Source: Symsagittifera roscoffensis | Taxonomy: Eukaryota; Xenacoelomorpha; Acoela; Convolutidae | Direction of reading: 5' to 3' | NCBI RefSeq assembly: GCF_963678635.1 | Contig: NC_087069.1 | Location: 15,538,660-15,602,659 of the forward strand | Length of the DNA: 64,000 nt | Part shown: positions 47,801 through 56,773 of the stretch, piece after piece | Position numbering within the stretch: the first letter of the stretch is position 1 | How the letters are laid out: every line of letters starts with the position of its first letter | Program-made: the position numbers and the translations under genes | Notes under the pieces: model-generated | What the model saw: only the letters and a program-made list of their open reading frames with translations | What the model was told of the DNA's origin: nothing | The model's database searches: none

Positions 47801-50670
47801 GCAACTTGTTCCATTGTTGCGATACCGCCAGTTAAGAAACTAATGAAGGTTATTGCTTAGATGATAATAAGGAAATTTTTTTAAAACACTTTACACGAGC
47901 TATAAAATAAGTAAAATAGAATAATTTTCAATGCCTTGTACAATCTTAAAGGTACAAGAATTTTATAAATAGAACTTCATTAACACAATTGTTAGTTAAC
48001 TTCGAACAATTTTAATAACTGCAAAATCTGTTATAAACAAACTACACAGCCGGGGAACCTTATCAAATATCAAGCCAATATTCTGAGCTTAAGTTGTAAT
48101 AAATAACTCTACCACTGGTTAAGTAGCTTGAACATTGGGAACTGTACCTAGTTTGGCCAAAAACAGGCTAAAATCGCCAGCTGGATTAGTCAATTTAGAG
48201 CTACGTTTAACGTCTGGCAGAGAAACTTCTATTATATTTGAAATCACTTTCAGGGCAGACGCCGAACATGTGCAAGATAATTTCATTGGGGTTGCTATCA
48301 TAACGAAGAAACCGAAATACCGGCAATCGGAGCACAAAAAAGCGCAACAAACGTTTTTTCTTCTCAAACCAACTTTGAGCATAAAAATCTTCTAGTATCC
48401 CCTGAAGAGTTTCAGACTTCCAGTCGATCTTACAGAAGCATTCTGCACCGCTTCAAACTACTTTTTCGCTCTCTGGTTTTTATCGGCTAACTTACTTAAG
48501 TGACATTATTAAATCATTGCTTAATTCAGGAAAAGTAGTTCAAAACTGCAGGCTAGGCTAAGGAAACTGGTCCGATAAATCTCGAACACGGGGATTAAAT
48601 ATATACAAAGATCAGAAAGCGCGTGAACAACAAACAAGTTCAGAATGGTCTTAGTCTCTTCCAGTGGACATAACATAAGTCAAAGTGCAACATTCAAATA
48701 TTGAACCTTTCGCGTCAAAGTTAATATTCTCAGAAACTCGCAACTAGCTGCAAATCTACTTGCACACTTTGGGGAAAGGGTACTCACAGAAAGAACAAAG
48801 CATTGATATTCACCAGCCGAAATAAATTTTATTCAAGAACTGAACCTGATAACATTCATTTTGTGAATTGAATGACAATTTTTTGATGGCACAACAAGAA
48901 AATTTGTATTGCTAGTTGCGTTATTTATGTTCAATATGGGTTGTTCATCTCACCAAGCAAAACGGTCGACAGAATTTACCTTACACCTGAAATCTTCTGA
49001 TTGCGACTGCTTAGGTCTACTGAAAATCTAACCATACCCTGAAGGTACAAATGGGAGGGCTCAGACTTCATGTTGGCTTAGTACATTATCAAGTGGTCTA
49101 AATTAGATAATAACAAAAACAAGGCATTTTACCCGTCAGTTAAAACTAATAAATATTGGCTAAAGTATTAAGACACGTGACATTTCGATCGGACAACTTA
49201 ATGGTCACAAATAATATACCCTTGTTTTGAACACTTAAATAATTATCGCTATTCATGTGTTTTTATTACAAGCAAAGAACGAGGATGAAGATGGGTCATT
49301 CGTAGCAGAAAATGAGAAAAGACATTCAAAAAGCAACTAGCGTGTAATATATCTTCGGTTCTTCGAATTTTTAACAACTCATAAAAAAACCTCATAGAAA
49401 ACCTTCATCGAAAATAAGATCCTTATTGTAAATCCTGCATCCTTTGATTGTACCGTAGCAGCACATAATTACAAGGTTGGTAGTTTTGAATTTTGCAAAG
49501 TTTTTTATTCATAAAATGTTGTTAAGTTTTATATAAATTAGTTCTTTGAAAAAATTAAAACGAACCAAGAAACGTCACATTTCGGAAACTTAAAACATTT
49601 CGGAAACTTAAAACTCGCATTTTGAAGCAAGATTTGCAACTCATGAGAGTACTATCACAAAACCTAACTACAGGGTTACGAATTTCAAAATAAGAAACTT
49701 CAAACTTAAGTTTTCTAAAAAAAAACTTCGAAATCTATCTCAAAAAGCTTAGAGACTTGAGCAGTCATATTTGGAGGCAAGATTCGCAACTCTTGAGTAC
49801 CCTCACAGTTTCCAACTACAGGATTGAGATCTTCAAATTTTTGATTTTTTTAAAATCTAAGTTTCATAAAAAACCGTCAAATCTCGAAACCTACAAGGAT
49901 TTGAGAAGTGAAATTTGGACGAAAGATTCGCAACCCCTGAGAGGAGGGCTTTGAGAGCCCACTAAATAAAAAAAAATGGAACTTCAAATTTTGATTTTAA
50001 AAAAATCAAGTTTTTTTTAAATAGCATAAAACGTGATATCTGAAAAACTACAGCAATTTGAGCAGCCATATTTGGAGGCAAGATTCGCAAACCCTGAGAA
50101 CACCCTGACAGCCCCCAAATACAGGGTTGAGAATTTCAAATTTTAGGAAGTTTTTAAAAATTAGTTTTCTAGAAATTTTTGAAAAATCTCGAAAATTGCC
50201 ATATCTCGTAACCTAAAAGGATTTGGTTATTCATATATAGAGGCAAAAATCGCAACAGCCGGAGAAACCCTGACAGCATCCCACTATTGGGTTGCTAATT
50301 TCATGCAAAAATATTACGTTGAAAAAGCTTAACATGGCGAGATAGTGAAGCCCGCATTTAAGTATATAATAGATATAACGATTTCTGGAATAACAACAAT
50401 TTCAAGTTTAAAAACCCTCAACTGCTATAAAAGCATACCAAGCAATAATAAGCATTTGGTGAAAAAAGGTCAATTCAGCCTAACCTTTTCTAGAAGGGTC
50501 GATTTTAATTAAATCCTCGGTTGCGCCAAAAAGCGAAGATTTGACGGTATTTTCTCCCTCTTCAACGTCACCGGATTCTTTAACAGGGGAAGCATTAACA
50601 GGCAAATCTTCGTTACTCTCTGTCATTTTGTTGACTAATTCGTAGCCATTGTCTTCTTCGCTCATATCAA
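35688..50670 (-). CDS. RTN: Reticulon, seven coding exons with a predicted microexon
   Basis: Coding exons in transcript order: 50665-50485 (start MSEEDNGYELV), 46133-46098 (36 nt), 42232-41995, 37177-37039, 36810-36741, 36429-36383, 35861-35688 (stop). Phases chain throughout; 885 nt, 294 residues, or 282 if the microexon is skipped. Reticulons are ER membrane proteins whose two long hydrophobic hairpins bend tubules. Exons 3-7 form the reticulon homology domain: VFWESPKKTAVLSL plus the first hydrophobic hairpin, then LIENILDSAK, FGVMMWLLTYIGACFNALS, VGLFTVPVLYEKNQ and HFVDQMV. The short acidic N-terminus is typical of invertebrate forms. The C-terminus KPVEKIE lacks the dilysine ending of vertebrate RTNs. 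Introns total over 14 kb and are repeat-filled. A TTTTTCAG acceptor lies 5 nt before the start codon, so the 5' UTR is split; a donor at 51323 (ATAG|GTAAGC) may end its first exon. Confidence 0.9.
36383..36429 (-). CDS. RTN: Reticulon exon 6 (47 nt)
   Basis: Acceptor TTTCAG and donor CAG|GTACGT, phase 1 in and 0 out. Encodes VGLFTVPVLYEKNQ, equivalent to the family's FSVP-YEK block at the end of the second hydrophobic hairpin. Confidence 0.87.
36741..36810 (-). CDS. RTN: Reticulon exon 5 (70 nt)
   Basis: Acceptor TTTCAG and donor CTCA|GTGAGT, phase 0 in and 1 out. Encodes FGVMMWLLTYIGACFNALS, the second membrane hairpin of the homology domain. Confidence 0.88.
37039..37177 (-). CDS. RTN: Reticulon exon 4 (139 nt)
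   Basis: Acceptor AATTTAG and donor AAA|GTATGT. Encodes the hydrophilic loop between the hairpins (LDLTVKPARLSSLLEP, FVIRARAIILIENILDSAK); LIENILDSAK corresponds to the family's L-VEDLVDSLK block. Confidence 0.88.
39054..39073. repeat. Poly-G tract of 20 bases
   Basis: Twenty consecutive G in an otherwise AT-rich reticulon intron. The true length is uncertain because such tracts are error-prone. Confidence 0.85.
40135..41130 (-). mobile_element. HINE/pearl-like monomer array, reverse orientation
   Basis: Reverse complement of the family monomers: 'cgagggtcataactttgtgtaaaa' near 40542, with equivalents at about 40701, 40864 and 41032, a ~160 bp spacing. The hairpin variant GCTTGCTGATCGCAAGC at 40135-40155 lies beyond the array, in the place of the second hairpin of the copy at 2965-5506. 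It sits in the intron between reticulon exons 3 and 4. Confidence 0.65.
41995..42232 (-). CDS. RTN: Reticulon exon 3 (start of homology domain)
   Basis: 238 nt after a GTTTGCAG acceptor; donor CTCAG|GTATTA; phase 1 in and 2 out. Encodes QLVFWESPKKTAVLSLSVF, then a hydrophobic stretch of about 35 residues forming the first membrane hairpin, and YRRIHGSISKS, the family's YR-V-IQKS block. Confidence 0.92.
43250..43612. repeat. Dispersed repeat family, copy 1 (GCGGATCTAG-start)
   Basis: Starts GGCGCGGATCTAGAAATTT and ends CCAAATCCGCATCCGCTACT, which are inverted relatives of each other. The interior (CTGCGCCGCAGGCGAATTT, GGCACTTTTTGGAAAATTTC, GCGTTATTTCGG) recurs at 46330-46640 and in part at 46970-47150. 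Non-coding; probably an old DNA-transposon-derived repeat. Confidence 0.65.
44565..45300. repeat. Dispersed repeat matching 7019-7357, with an internal direct duplication
   Basis: 44565-44870 is the second copy of the repeat between the LTA4H duplicates. From about 44820 the part CTTACGCGTTAGTAGCGCGA to ATCACAGGTGAAATATCTTT is repeated in diverged form about 290 bp on (45125-45260: CTTACGCGTGTTATAAG, CCCAAATTGGCCAAA, ATCACAGGTGAAATATCTTT). No coding frame. Confidence 0.7.
46098..46133 (-). CDS. RTN: Predicted 36-nt reticulon microexon
   Basis: Flanked by a TTTAG acceptor with an upstream pyrimidine-rich run and a consensus GTAAGT donor. It keeps phase 1 on both sides, so inclusion adds 12 codons (PRDWFNGCSLD plus the join) between the N-terminal exon and the homology domain without changing frame. 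Skipping joins SRK to VVQLVFW, which is closer to the usual family sequence, so this may be an alternative exon. No transcript evidence. Confidence 0.5.
46330..46640. repeat. Dispersed repeat family, copy 2
   Basis: Shares AATGCGCCGCAGATAAATTT, GGCATTTTTTGGAAACTTTC and GCGTTATTTCGG with 43250-43612. It ends in a run of twelve C at 46616-46627. Confidence 0.6.
46970..47150. repeat. Dispersed repeat family, copy 3 (partial)
   Basis: Begins AGGTGGATCTAGGATTTTGC and continues through CTCTGAAAACACTATAAGAG, matching the first half of copies 1 and 2. Truncated at the right. Confidence 0.5.
49560..50310. repeat. Tandem satellite, ~150 bp monomer (second family)
   Basis: About five diverged units marked by GGCAAGATTCGCAACTC-like blocks at 49629, 49776, 49921, 50078 and 50242 (spacing 145-164). 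Each is followed by 'ctacagggttgagaatttcaa' variants and 'aaatctcgaaacctacaagga' variants. Unrelated in sequence to the 162 bp monomer family. It lies in the first coding intron of reticulon, about 200 bp downstream of coding exon 1. Confidence 0.75.
50485..50665 (-). CDS. RTN: Reticulon first coding exon
   Basis: Acceptor TTTTTCAG five bases before ATG; donor AAAAG|GTTAGG; phase 1 out. 60 codons, acidic and serine-rich (MSEEDNGYELVNKM, GDVEEGENTVKSSLFG), as expected for a short divergent reticulon N-terminus. Assignment to reticulon rests on strand, phase and order rather than on similarity. Confidence 0.65.
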
Positions 50671-51129
50671 CTGAAAAAAAAAATTCCATGTCTTACCATC
50701 ATTCAAGAATAGACGCACATCAGTCCTTTGGTCGACAAACCAGAAAAACTTAACATTGAAGGTACATTTAAGGAACTAAGATAATCTTCGCGCTGTTCAG
50801 GAGCGCTATCCTTTGTATACGGGTGTGCGGATCACTGTGTAAGACGCAATTCATAGAAATACTAGAAATGTGCCAGTCGGTCATATTCTGAAGTTTGACC
50901 TTGATTTTGGGGAAAGTCATTGTGAAAAATTCGAATCGACCATGTCATGCTCAAAAATATCGCGGCAACTGAAAAAAGAAATCAATAAAATCAGAAGACT
51001 CGAAAAATATTTGCGGGAAAACTGATCCAAAATAGTATTAGAGTAAAATTGCTCTTCGCAATTTTACTGAAATAACCAATTCGAGTACAGATAACGACGA
51101 GAATTGTGATTGCAAAACAACAACAAATT

Positions 51130-51290
51130 GCAGAAGTAGCATAGACCGTTCCGAGTTCCAACTATTTTGTCCCTACAATAGTTGCAAGGCCGTTGCGAAC
51201 AACGGTGAAGGGTGGAAGACAGCCTTCCGGAAGGAAGATAAGGGTCTTATTTCCCCGGATTCGAGAATCCGGAGGGGTCTCGGGACTGGA
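51130..51290. repeat. Cluster of short perfect palindromes near the reticulon 5' side
   Basis: Three stems in about 90 bases: CCGTTG-CGAA-CAACGG (~51190), CCTTCCGGAAGG (~51222), and CCGGATTC-GA-GAATCCGG (~51257), the last running straight into the GGAGGGGTC motif. GC content is well above the flanks. Confidence 0.7.
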
Positions 51291-53970
51291 ACTTTTCTCA
51301 TCTTACACAAACTTTTAGCTTACCTATTATGTCCTGACTTGAATTTGATTAACATCTGAATTCATTCTGCTAAGATGAGAAACTAGGAATTGGGGGGAAA
51401 GGGTTGATCCATCTTCGATGGAGATGATGATTTTTATCTACTGAACAAAAACAATAATAATTCAATAAATAGTAGTAGCTCTGTTTTTGGGAGTGGTCTT
51501 GTGGTCTGTGGGTTTTGGGACCCGGCCATGAGCTCGCTGTTTCTGCATGTAATCTAGTTAATTTGAGTGTTTTGACTGAAGCCGAAAGCAGTAACGTTTT
51601 TGTCGACCCGATGTTAGAAAGACCACCGAAAGTACTGGCTTGGTGGAGACGGTGAAAAGCATGTGGAGCTCTGTTTAGACGTTGGCCAGTCGTCTTAGAA
51701 CCTAGCTTTAGTTTCCGTCGATATGTATCTTCCGGGCGAATGTTACATAGATGTTTTTATGGCGCTCCTGGGTGTTATTCTTTTTTAACATCATGACCGG
51801 CAGAACCGTTAACGAGCACTCCTCGCCGAGCGGATGCTCACATTAACGCCCTTAATAGGTCAAAACTGCCAGGGCGGAATGGTAGTTCGAAACGCGGAAG
51901 CCTTCCAAATTACCGTTAATAGCTTTTTAACATAGTTAAAACCAAAAATTCACGAACCAGGAAGGGTGGGGGGATCGGCCATTCCCTCGTTCCCTGAGAG
52001 TTTTGTGACCAAAAACATTTAAAGATATATATAAAACCAAACAAAAAGTAGTATAATACCCAAGAAAAACAAAAAACATCAAAAAATAACCGAAAAAACC
52101 AAAAACAGTAAAAAAAAAAGTAAGAAATCAGTAGAAATCATCCTCCCAGACATGATGTGATCCGCCCCTCCCGTTTGTTGTTGATGGATATATTGTTGTT
52201 ACAGGCCTTTATATCAGTCAGGAATGTTACGATCAATTTTGTGACCCGTTTGTGAGGCTTGTACTGTAGGGTTATTTGAGCATTTATGCACGTTAATGAT
52301 AAATTGCGCTCAATCCGGAAGGGTCAGCTGATTTGCGCTCAATTCGGAAGGGTCTTGGGAGAAGACTGATCCGGCAAGCAGTATAAGGAGCAACAAGAAG
52401 GGCTCAACGACAACAACAATCGACTCTTGGGTATCGTTAACAAGTTTTGTATCCCTTTTGGTACAAAAAATTAAGATAGTAATCTGTGGGGGGCTCGACA
52501 GTGCTGCACTGTAGTGACCCTTCATCGAACTGCGAATATCCGAGTTAATCACCTTAATTCGGATAATAAACAAACCCGGAGGGGTATAGTATTACTATTA
52601 TTATTACTTATATAGCCTATATTAATACTCCTATACCGTTTTTCAGAGAGCAGACCGGTTTTTAGGGTCAAAATAGCGATATTTTGATCCCCCCACAAAT
52701 CGCGATTTTTGAGCTATCGATATTTTTTTTGAAATGGAAAAAAGCGCTAAATTAGTGTGTTACATCGTAACTGCACTACTATAACAGATAGAATCGGTTA
52801 AGTTTAGTTCGGAAGTGGTTGGAACTATTTTGGAACCAAAAACCAAATTTTCGGGATTTTTGAGAAAACGGAACACTATAAATTCAGAAAATTTTTTGAA
52901 ATTTTTGAATTAGGACAGTAAAAAAAGTTGTTCGGACAACGTCCACTAGCGAACCGACAAGTTTTAAAACCCGCTTCCCGAAAGCCTTCCGGGTTGCAGA
53001 GAAACCGAACTTAACGTGTTTGATTTGATGGATTCATCAATCCGGAGGGGTACAGGTAGCATAGTTTTTCGCAATTTTTTTTTCAACTAAAGTGTTTTAG
53101 ATCGGGTCTTTTGCATTGAACTAGAAGATTATAGGCCTTCTGAGCTCGGATCAATATTTTTAGGTCGAAAAGAATAGAATTGCGGAAAAAGTTAGGCGGA
53201 ACCTACAAGAGAGAGAAATTTTTTGACTTTAGAAAAAAGACGTTTTGGTTAATAACTTTGGAACTACTGGACAGATCCAGTTGATCTTGGTACCAATAGA
53301 TCAGAAATTAGCTGAGCTTACTGATAGGGACAAAAGTTTTTCAAAAAAGTAAGCGTGAAAATTTTTTGAGATTGTTTTTAGCAAACTCACTAATTTGGGA
53401 GGGTAGACCCTTCACGTTTTATAAATTTTTTTTAGGAAAGCCCTTACTCCCCTACCAAAAGGTAATAACGGTTGAATGAAGTAATTTTAGGCTGTTCTAG
53501 ATGAAAAGGGAAGGCTAAAGGCACAAGAAAACCTTAATCGAGCCGAAGTTAGGCTAGCGATAAGACCCTTCATTGTTAGCGTGAATTGTCAAATAAGAGG
53601 CTAAACTTCAATCCGGAAGGGTCTAGGAAAGCGTTACATACCCTTCCTAGTTAATTTAAAAAGTATAATAGCATCGGAGAATGTATCCGGAGGGGTATAG
53701 GTTGAAAAAAGGAAATCTCCGAAAAGCTACTTTTACAAAACCGGAGAGGGCTCCCAATCCGGAGGGGTCCAAAATTTCTTCAAATTCGGAGGGGTCCCAA
53801 TTCGGAGGGGTCTTGTTTTCACAAAACCGGAGGGGTCCCAATCCGGAGGGGTCTTATATTTGCTAACTCAGAAGGGTCCCAATTCGGAGGAGTGTAAATT
53901 TTGCCAATCCGGAAGGGTCCTATTTTGCCAATCCGGAAGGGTCCTATTTTTGCCGATTCGGAGGGCTATT
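51262..53970. repeat. Interspersed 12-bp motif TCCGGAGGGGTC, dense cluster at 53686-53970
   Basis: The motif (T/C)CGGA(A/G)GGGT(C/A) occurs near 51268, 52314, 52341, 52574, 53041 and 53611. Eleven to twelve variants then occur within 285 bases at 53686-53970, mostly preceded by AAT or CAA and often followed by CC. Inverted cores (GACCCTTC) are at about 52506, 53407 and 53567. Spacing is irregular (15-40 bp in the dense part), so this is not a simple tandem repeat. Function unknown. Confidence 0.75.
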
Positions 53971-54219
53971 ATTTTATTAAAGGACTTAGGTAAACAGAAG
54001 AAAGGTTACAGTGAGAGGTATTGGGTTATTAGCAGACAGGCTAGGAATCAGTGACTGCACTGGTAACTTGCCTTTCAATAAAAACCAGACCAAAACAAAA
54101 CAGGTCCGAACTCGGATAATCGCGACACTAAGTCTAAAAAAAAAGAGCGTAATTCATTGGTGTGGATTGAAACCCAATACGTTTTTGTGAAAGTGACTGC
54201 CCTGAGGATTTAAGTAGGT
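51300..54219. other. Gene-poor zone between reticulon and the LTR element
   Basis: Apart from the palindromes and the GGGGTC motif, I find no supported gene. A possible 5' UTR exon of reticulon ends at 51324 (donor ATAG|GTAAGC on the minus strand). The frame at 52310-52573 has no recognisable motif, and those at 53656-53866 simply translate the repeated motif (as DPS repeats). Part may be the 5' long terminal repeat or leader of the element that starts at 54745, but I could not pair it with a 3' copy. Confidence 0.4.
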
Positions 54220-54534
54220 CTAGCTCGGGCAGTCCGACGGTAGATAGGTAACACAGTACTCGGTGGGTGCAATAGACGCCCACTTGATAAAATAACTGCC
54301 TTCAAAGTTTTGTCTGTTTGGTGCAGCACCAAGCAGGGAAAGCTTTTTCTTTAAAAGACAAGTTCGACTATTGTACTGCGACCGACTAAAAGTACAATAC
54401 ACATACGTTTTTTTATAGAGGTATTCATATTCTGTCATTAAATATAATTTTTTGTTTTTGATGATAAAATCAACGTAATTTGTGCTTGATTGGATAGTGA
54501 GTACACTATCTTTCAAATTGACTGATATCATCAT
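54220..54534 (-). other. Unrecognised 104-codon frame opposite the LTR element
   Basis: Starts MMISVNLKDSVLTIQSSTNY and contains YLMTEYEYLYKKTYVYCTF. It lies about 200 bp upstream of gag on the other strand, so it could be part of an element's terminal region. No family recognised; possibly chance. Confidence 0.25.
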
Positions 54535-54744
54535 ATTGTGCTTGTACTCAAATCTTACGAATAATCGGTTAGTGTGAACAATTTATATACGAGCTGTACT
54601 CTGATAATATACAGGGATTCGTGGTCACTATTTAATAGAATCTTGTGAAATTTATTGTGTTTTGTCATTATTTTTGATAGTCAAACTATAAGGTCACTAG
54701 CAATCGAATTGAGTGTTTAGGCATTAAGAATTGACAAATTGAGT

Positions 54745-56773
54745 ATGAGTCTAGACAAGTCAAGGATACCTAAACGAGGTAATAGCTCTAGGAATTTCAA
54801 ACCTAGAAAGCAAAGAAAAACAATGACCGACCCTTCTGTGGATCGGATCAAACGAGCCCAGACCGACAAAGGGGAGACGGTTTCAGGCAGAATGGTTGAA
54901 ACGAGGAGTCAGAAGTACTCAGAAGAGCGAAAAGAAATGTTAGAAGTGGAGGTCAATACGGACCAGGCCATGAATGACAACCAGGAAGTACATGGATTGG
55001 AAGGGAGAGGCAGAAGACTGGCGAGTGAATCTACTCCGGTAGAACAAGGCCATGATTTTGCCACTTCCACCGGGACATTGGACCGAGAGGAGATGTCGGA
55101 ACTGTCCGACATCTCAACTGAAATAGTGGGAACTAGAAGACCCCCAACAGACAACACTATGATGGCAGGCCGGACTGAGAAACAGACAACGTCCTCATCG
55201 TTCACCTTAGGAAACATCTTTCCATTCACCATGGGAGGGGGCACAGGAAATGAAGGACATAGCAAATAACTTGTCGCGAATGACAAGAGAAGCGGAACAG
55301 AGAGAGTTACGCATAAGAGACGACATGGAGAATTTAAGAATTCAGCAAGAGCAGTCTCTTGAGACTCTTGACACAAAGATAGACGCGATGACGGAGAGGC
55401 GAACTCAGGCTATCATGGATAGGTTGGACGGGCTACTAGGCAGCAAGAGGGGACAAAAAGAAGGGGAACCGAACTCGGGAGGTCCCAGCAGGGAGCCGAA
55501 AGTGAACTTCAATGACCATCAAAGGAGGAGGACATATGGATCCACTAGAGGTAGGGGCAGTTCATCAGGCTATGCCACAAGGGATCAAAGAACATGGGAG
55601 ATGCTACGGCAATGGCCACAGCCTTTGAACCTCTAAACAGGTCTTTAGAGACATTCCTTACAAGGTTATCCAAAACCAATGAACGCAGTGAGAAGTCCAG
55701 AAGAGTCTTTAAGAAACCAAGATGCTACAAAGACGAATCTGATGGCTGTATTGATACCTGGATAGAGGTAATGAAACTGCATTTCGAGGAAGAGGACTTG
55801 TCGGAAAGACAAGAATGCAGTGCACTCACCAGTAACTTGGAAGGGACAGCCCTGAACTGTGTCATGGCCAAGAAGCAATATCAGCGTGACACAGCCGAGA
55901 AAATCTTCGAAATCTTGTTAAACCGTTTTGGATCAGGGGTGCAGGGGCACCAAGCAATGATGCGCTTCAAGAAACGGAGGCAACAAGAAGATGAAACGAT
56001 AGACAAGTTTCTAGATGACTTGGAAATGCTGAGAAGACGCAGCCAAACGGATGAGTCGAACCGAAGGATGAACCTGGCAGTAGCCTCAAAATTCATCGGT
56101 GGTGTGAAGAATGATGAACTTCGAACAATGCTAGCAACACATTACACACCAATATCAACCAATGCGCCAACACCAGAGGAGTTGAGGCTCAAGTCAAAAG
56201 AATATCTTTTGTTGAAACCTCCTTCGAGATCTGGATACTATAAGAACAATTATGGCAATTTTAACAACGGACCAGCAAACCAAGGGAACAACTGGTACAA
56301 ACCGAGGGATGATATAGACAAGAGACAACTGTGCCCATTGCAGTTCAACGGACCATCATGTTTCAGCATGCCCAACTTACAAACCAGGCATGAAAGCAAT
56401 AGGCTTTAGCCTCGAGGACGAAGATGCGTCAGAAGTTGACCATGAGGATTTCATGAGAGGAGTAATTGCGAAGTTCGGCCCGAGGTGTTTCTTTTGCAAC
56501 TTGGAAGGTCATTTTAAATCAGATTGTCCGCAATTCTGGGACGCAAGGGCAGACATCAAGCATACAAGGCATGAGGAGGCTTTATCAGGAGTGAAAGCCA
56601 GCAAGGCTCGCCTGTTGAGTGAAGCGGAGGCGCGCAGAAAAGACAAACCACAAGAGCTGGCGACGAAGAAAATGCAAGCGGTAACTGAAGAGACACGTGA
56701 ACCGGAACCAGTGACTGCGGCCGATGACTTCAAGATTGATTATAAGGGCAGCCGCGAGGGATGCTCTAAATAG
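54745..56773 (+). pseudogene. Gag, frameshifted, with two CCHC zinc knuckles
   Basis: Read across four frames. 54745-55269: basic, then Ser/Thr-rich N-terminus (MSLDKSRIPKRG). 55250-55636: coiled-coil-like, Glu/Arg-rich (NNLSRMTREAEQRELRIRDD). 55594-56409: retrotransposon capsid (WIEVMKLHFEEEDL, EIFEILLNRFGSG, DETIDKFLDDLEMLRRRS). In the frame of 56390-56773 there are two nucleocapsid knuckles, CAHCSSTDHHVSAC just before 56390 and CFFCNLEGHFKSDCPQFW near 56490; so the shift lies before the first knuckle, around 56330. The structural role (particle assembly and RNA packaging) is inferred from the family. The first shift falls at a G5 run near 55240. Confidence 0.8.

Noticed and set aside
48119-48395. 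Overlapping 86-87 codon frames on both strands in a reticulon intron
   Set aside because: Neither shows a recognisable motif or good splice borders; mirror frames of this length occur by chance.
53656-53866. Frames with repeated DPS / EGS residues on both strands
   Set aside because: Direct translation of the CGGAGGGGTC motif cluster; no independent coding evidence.
54064-54081. Possible primer-binding site (TGGTAACTTGCC) for the LTR element
   Set aside because: No match to a tRNA 3' end that I could support, and no long terminal repeat found before it.
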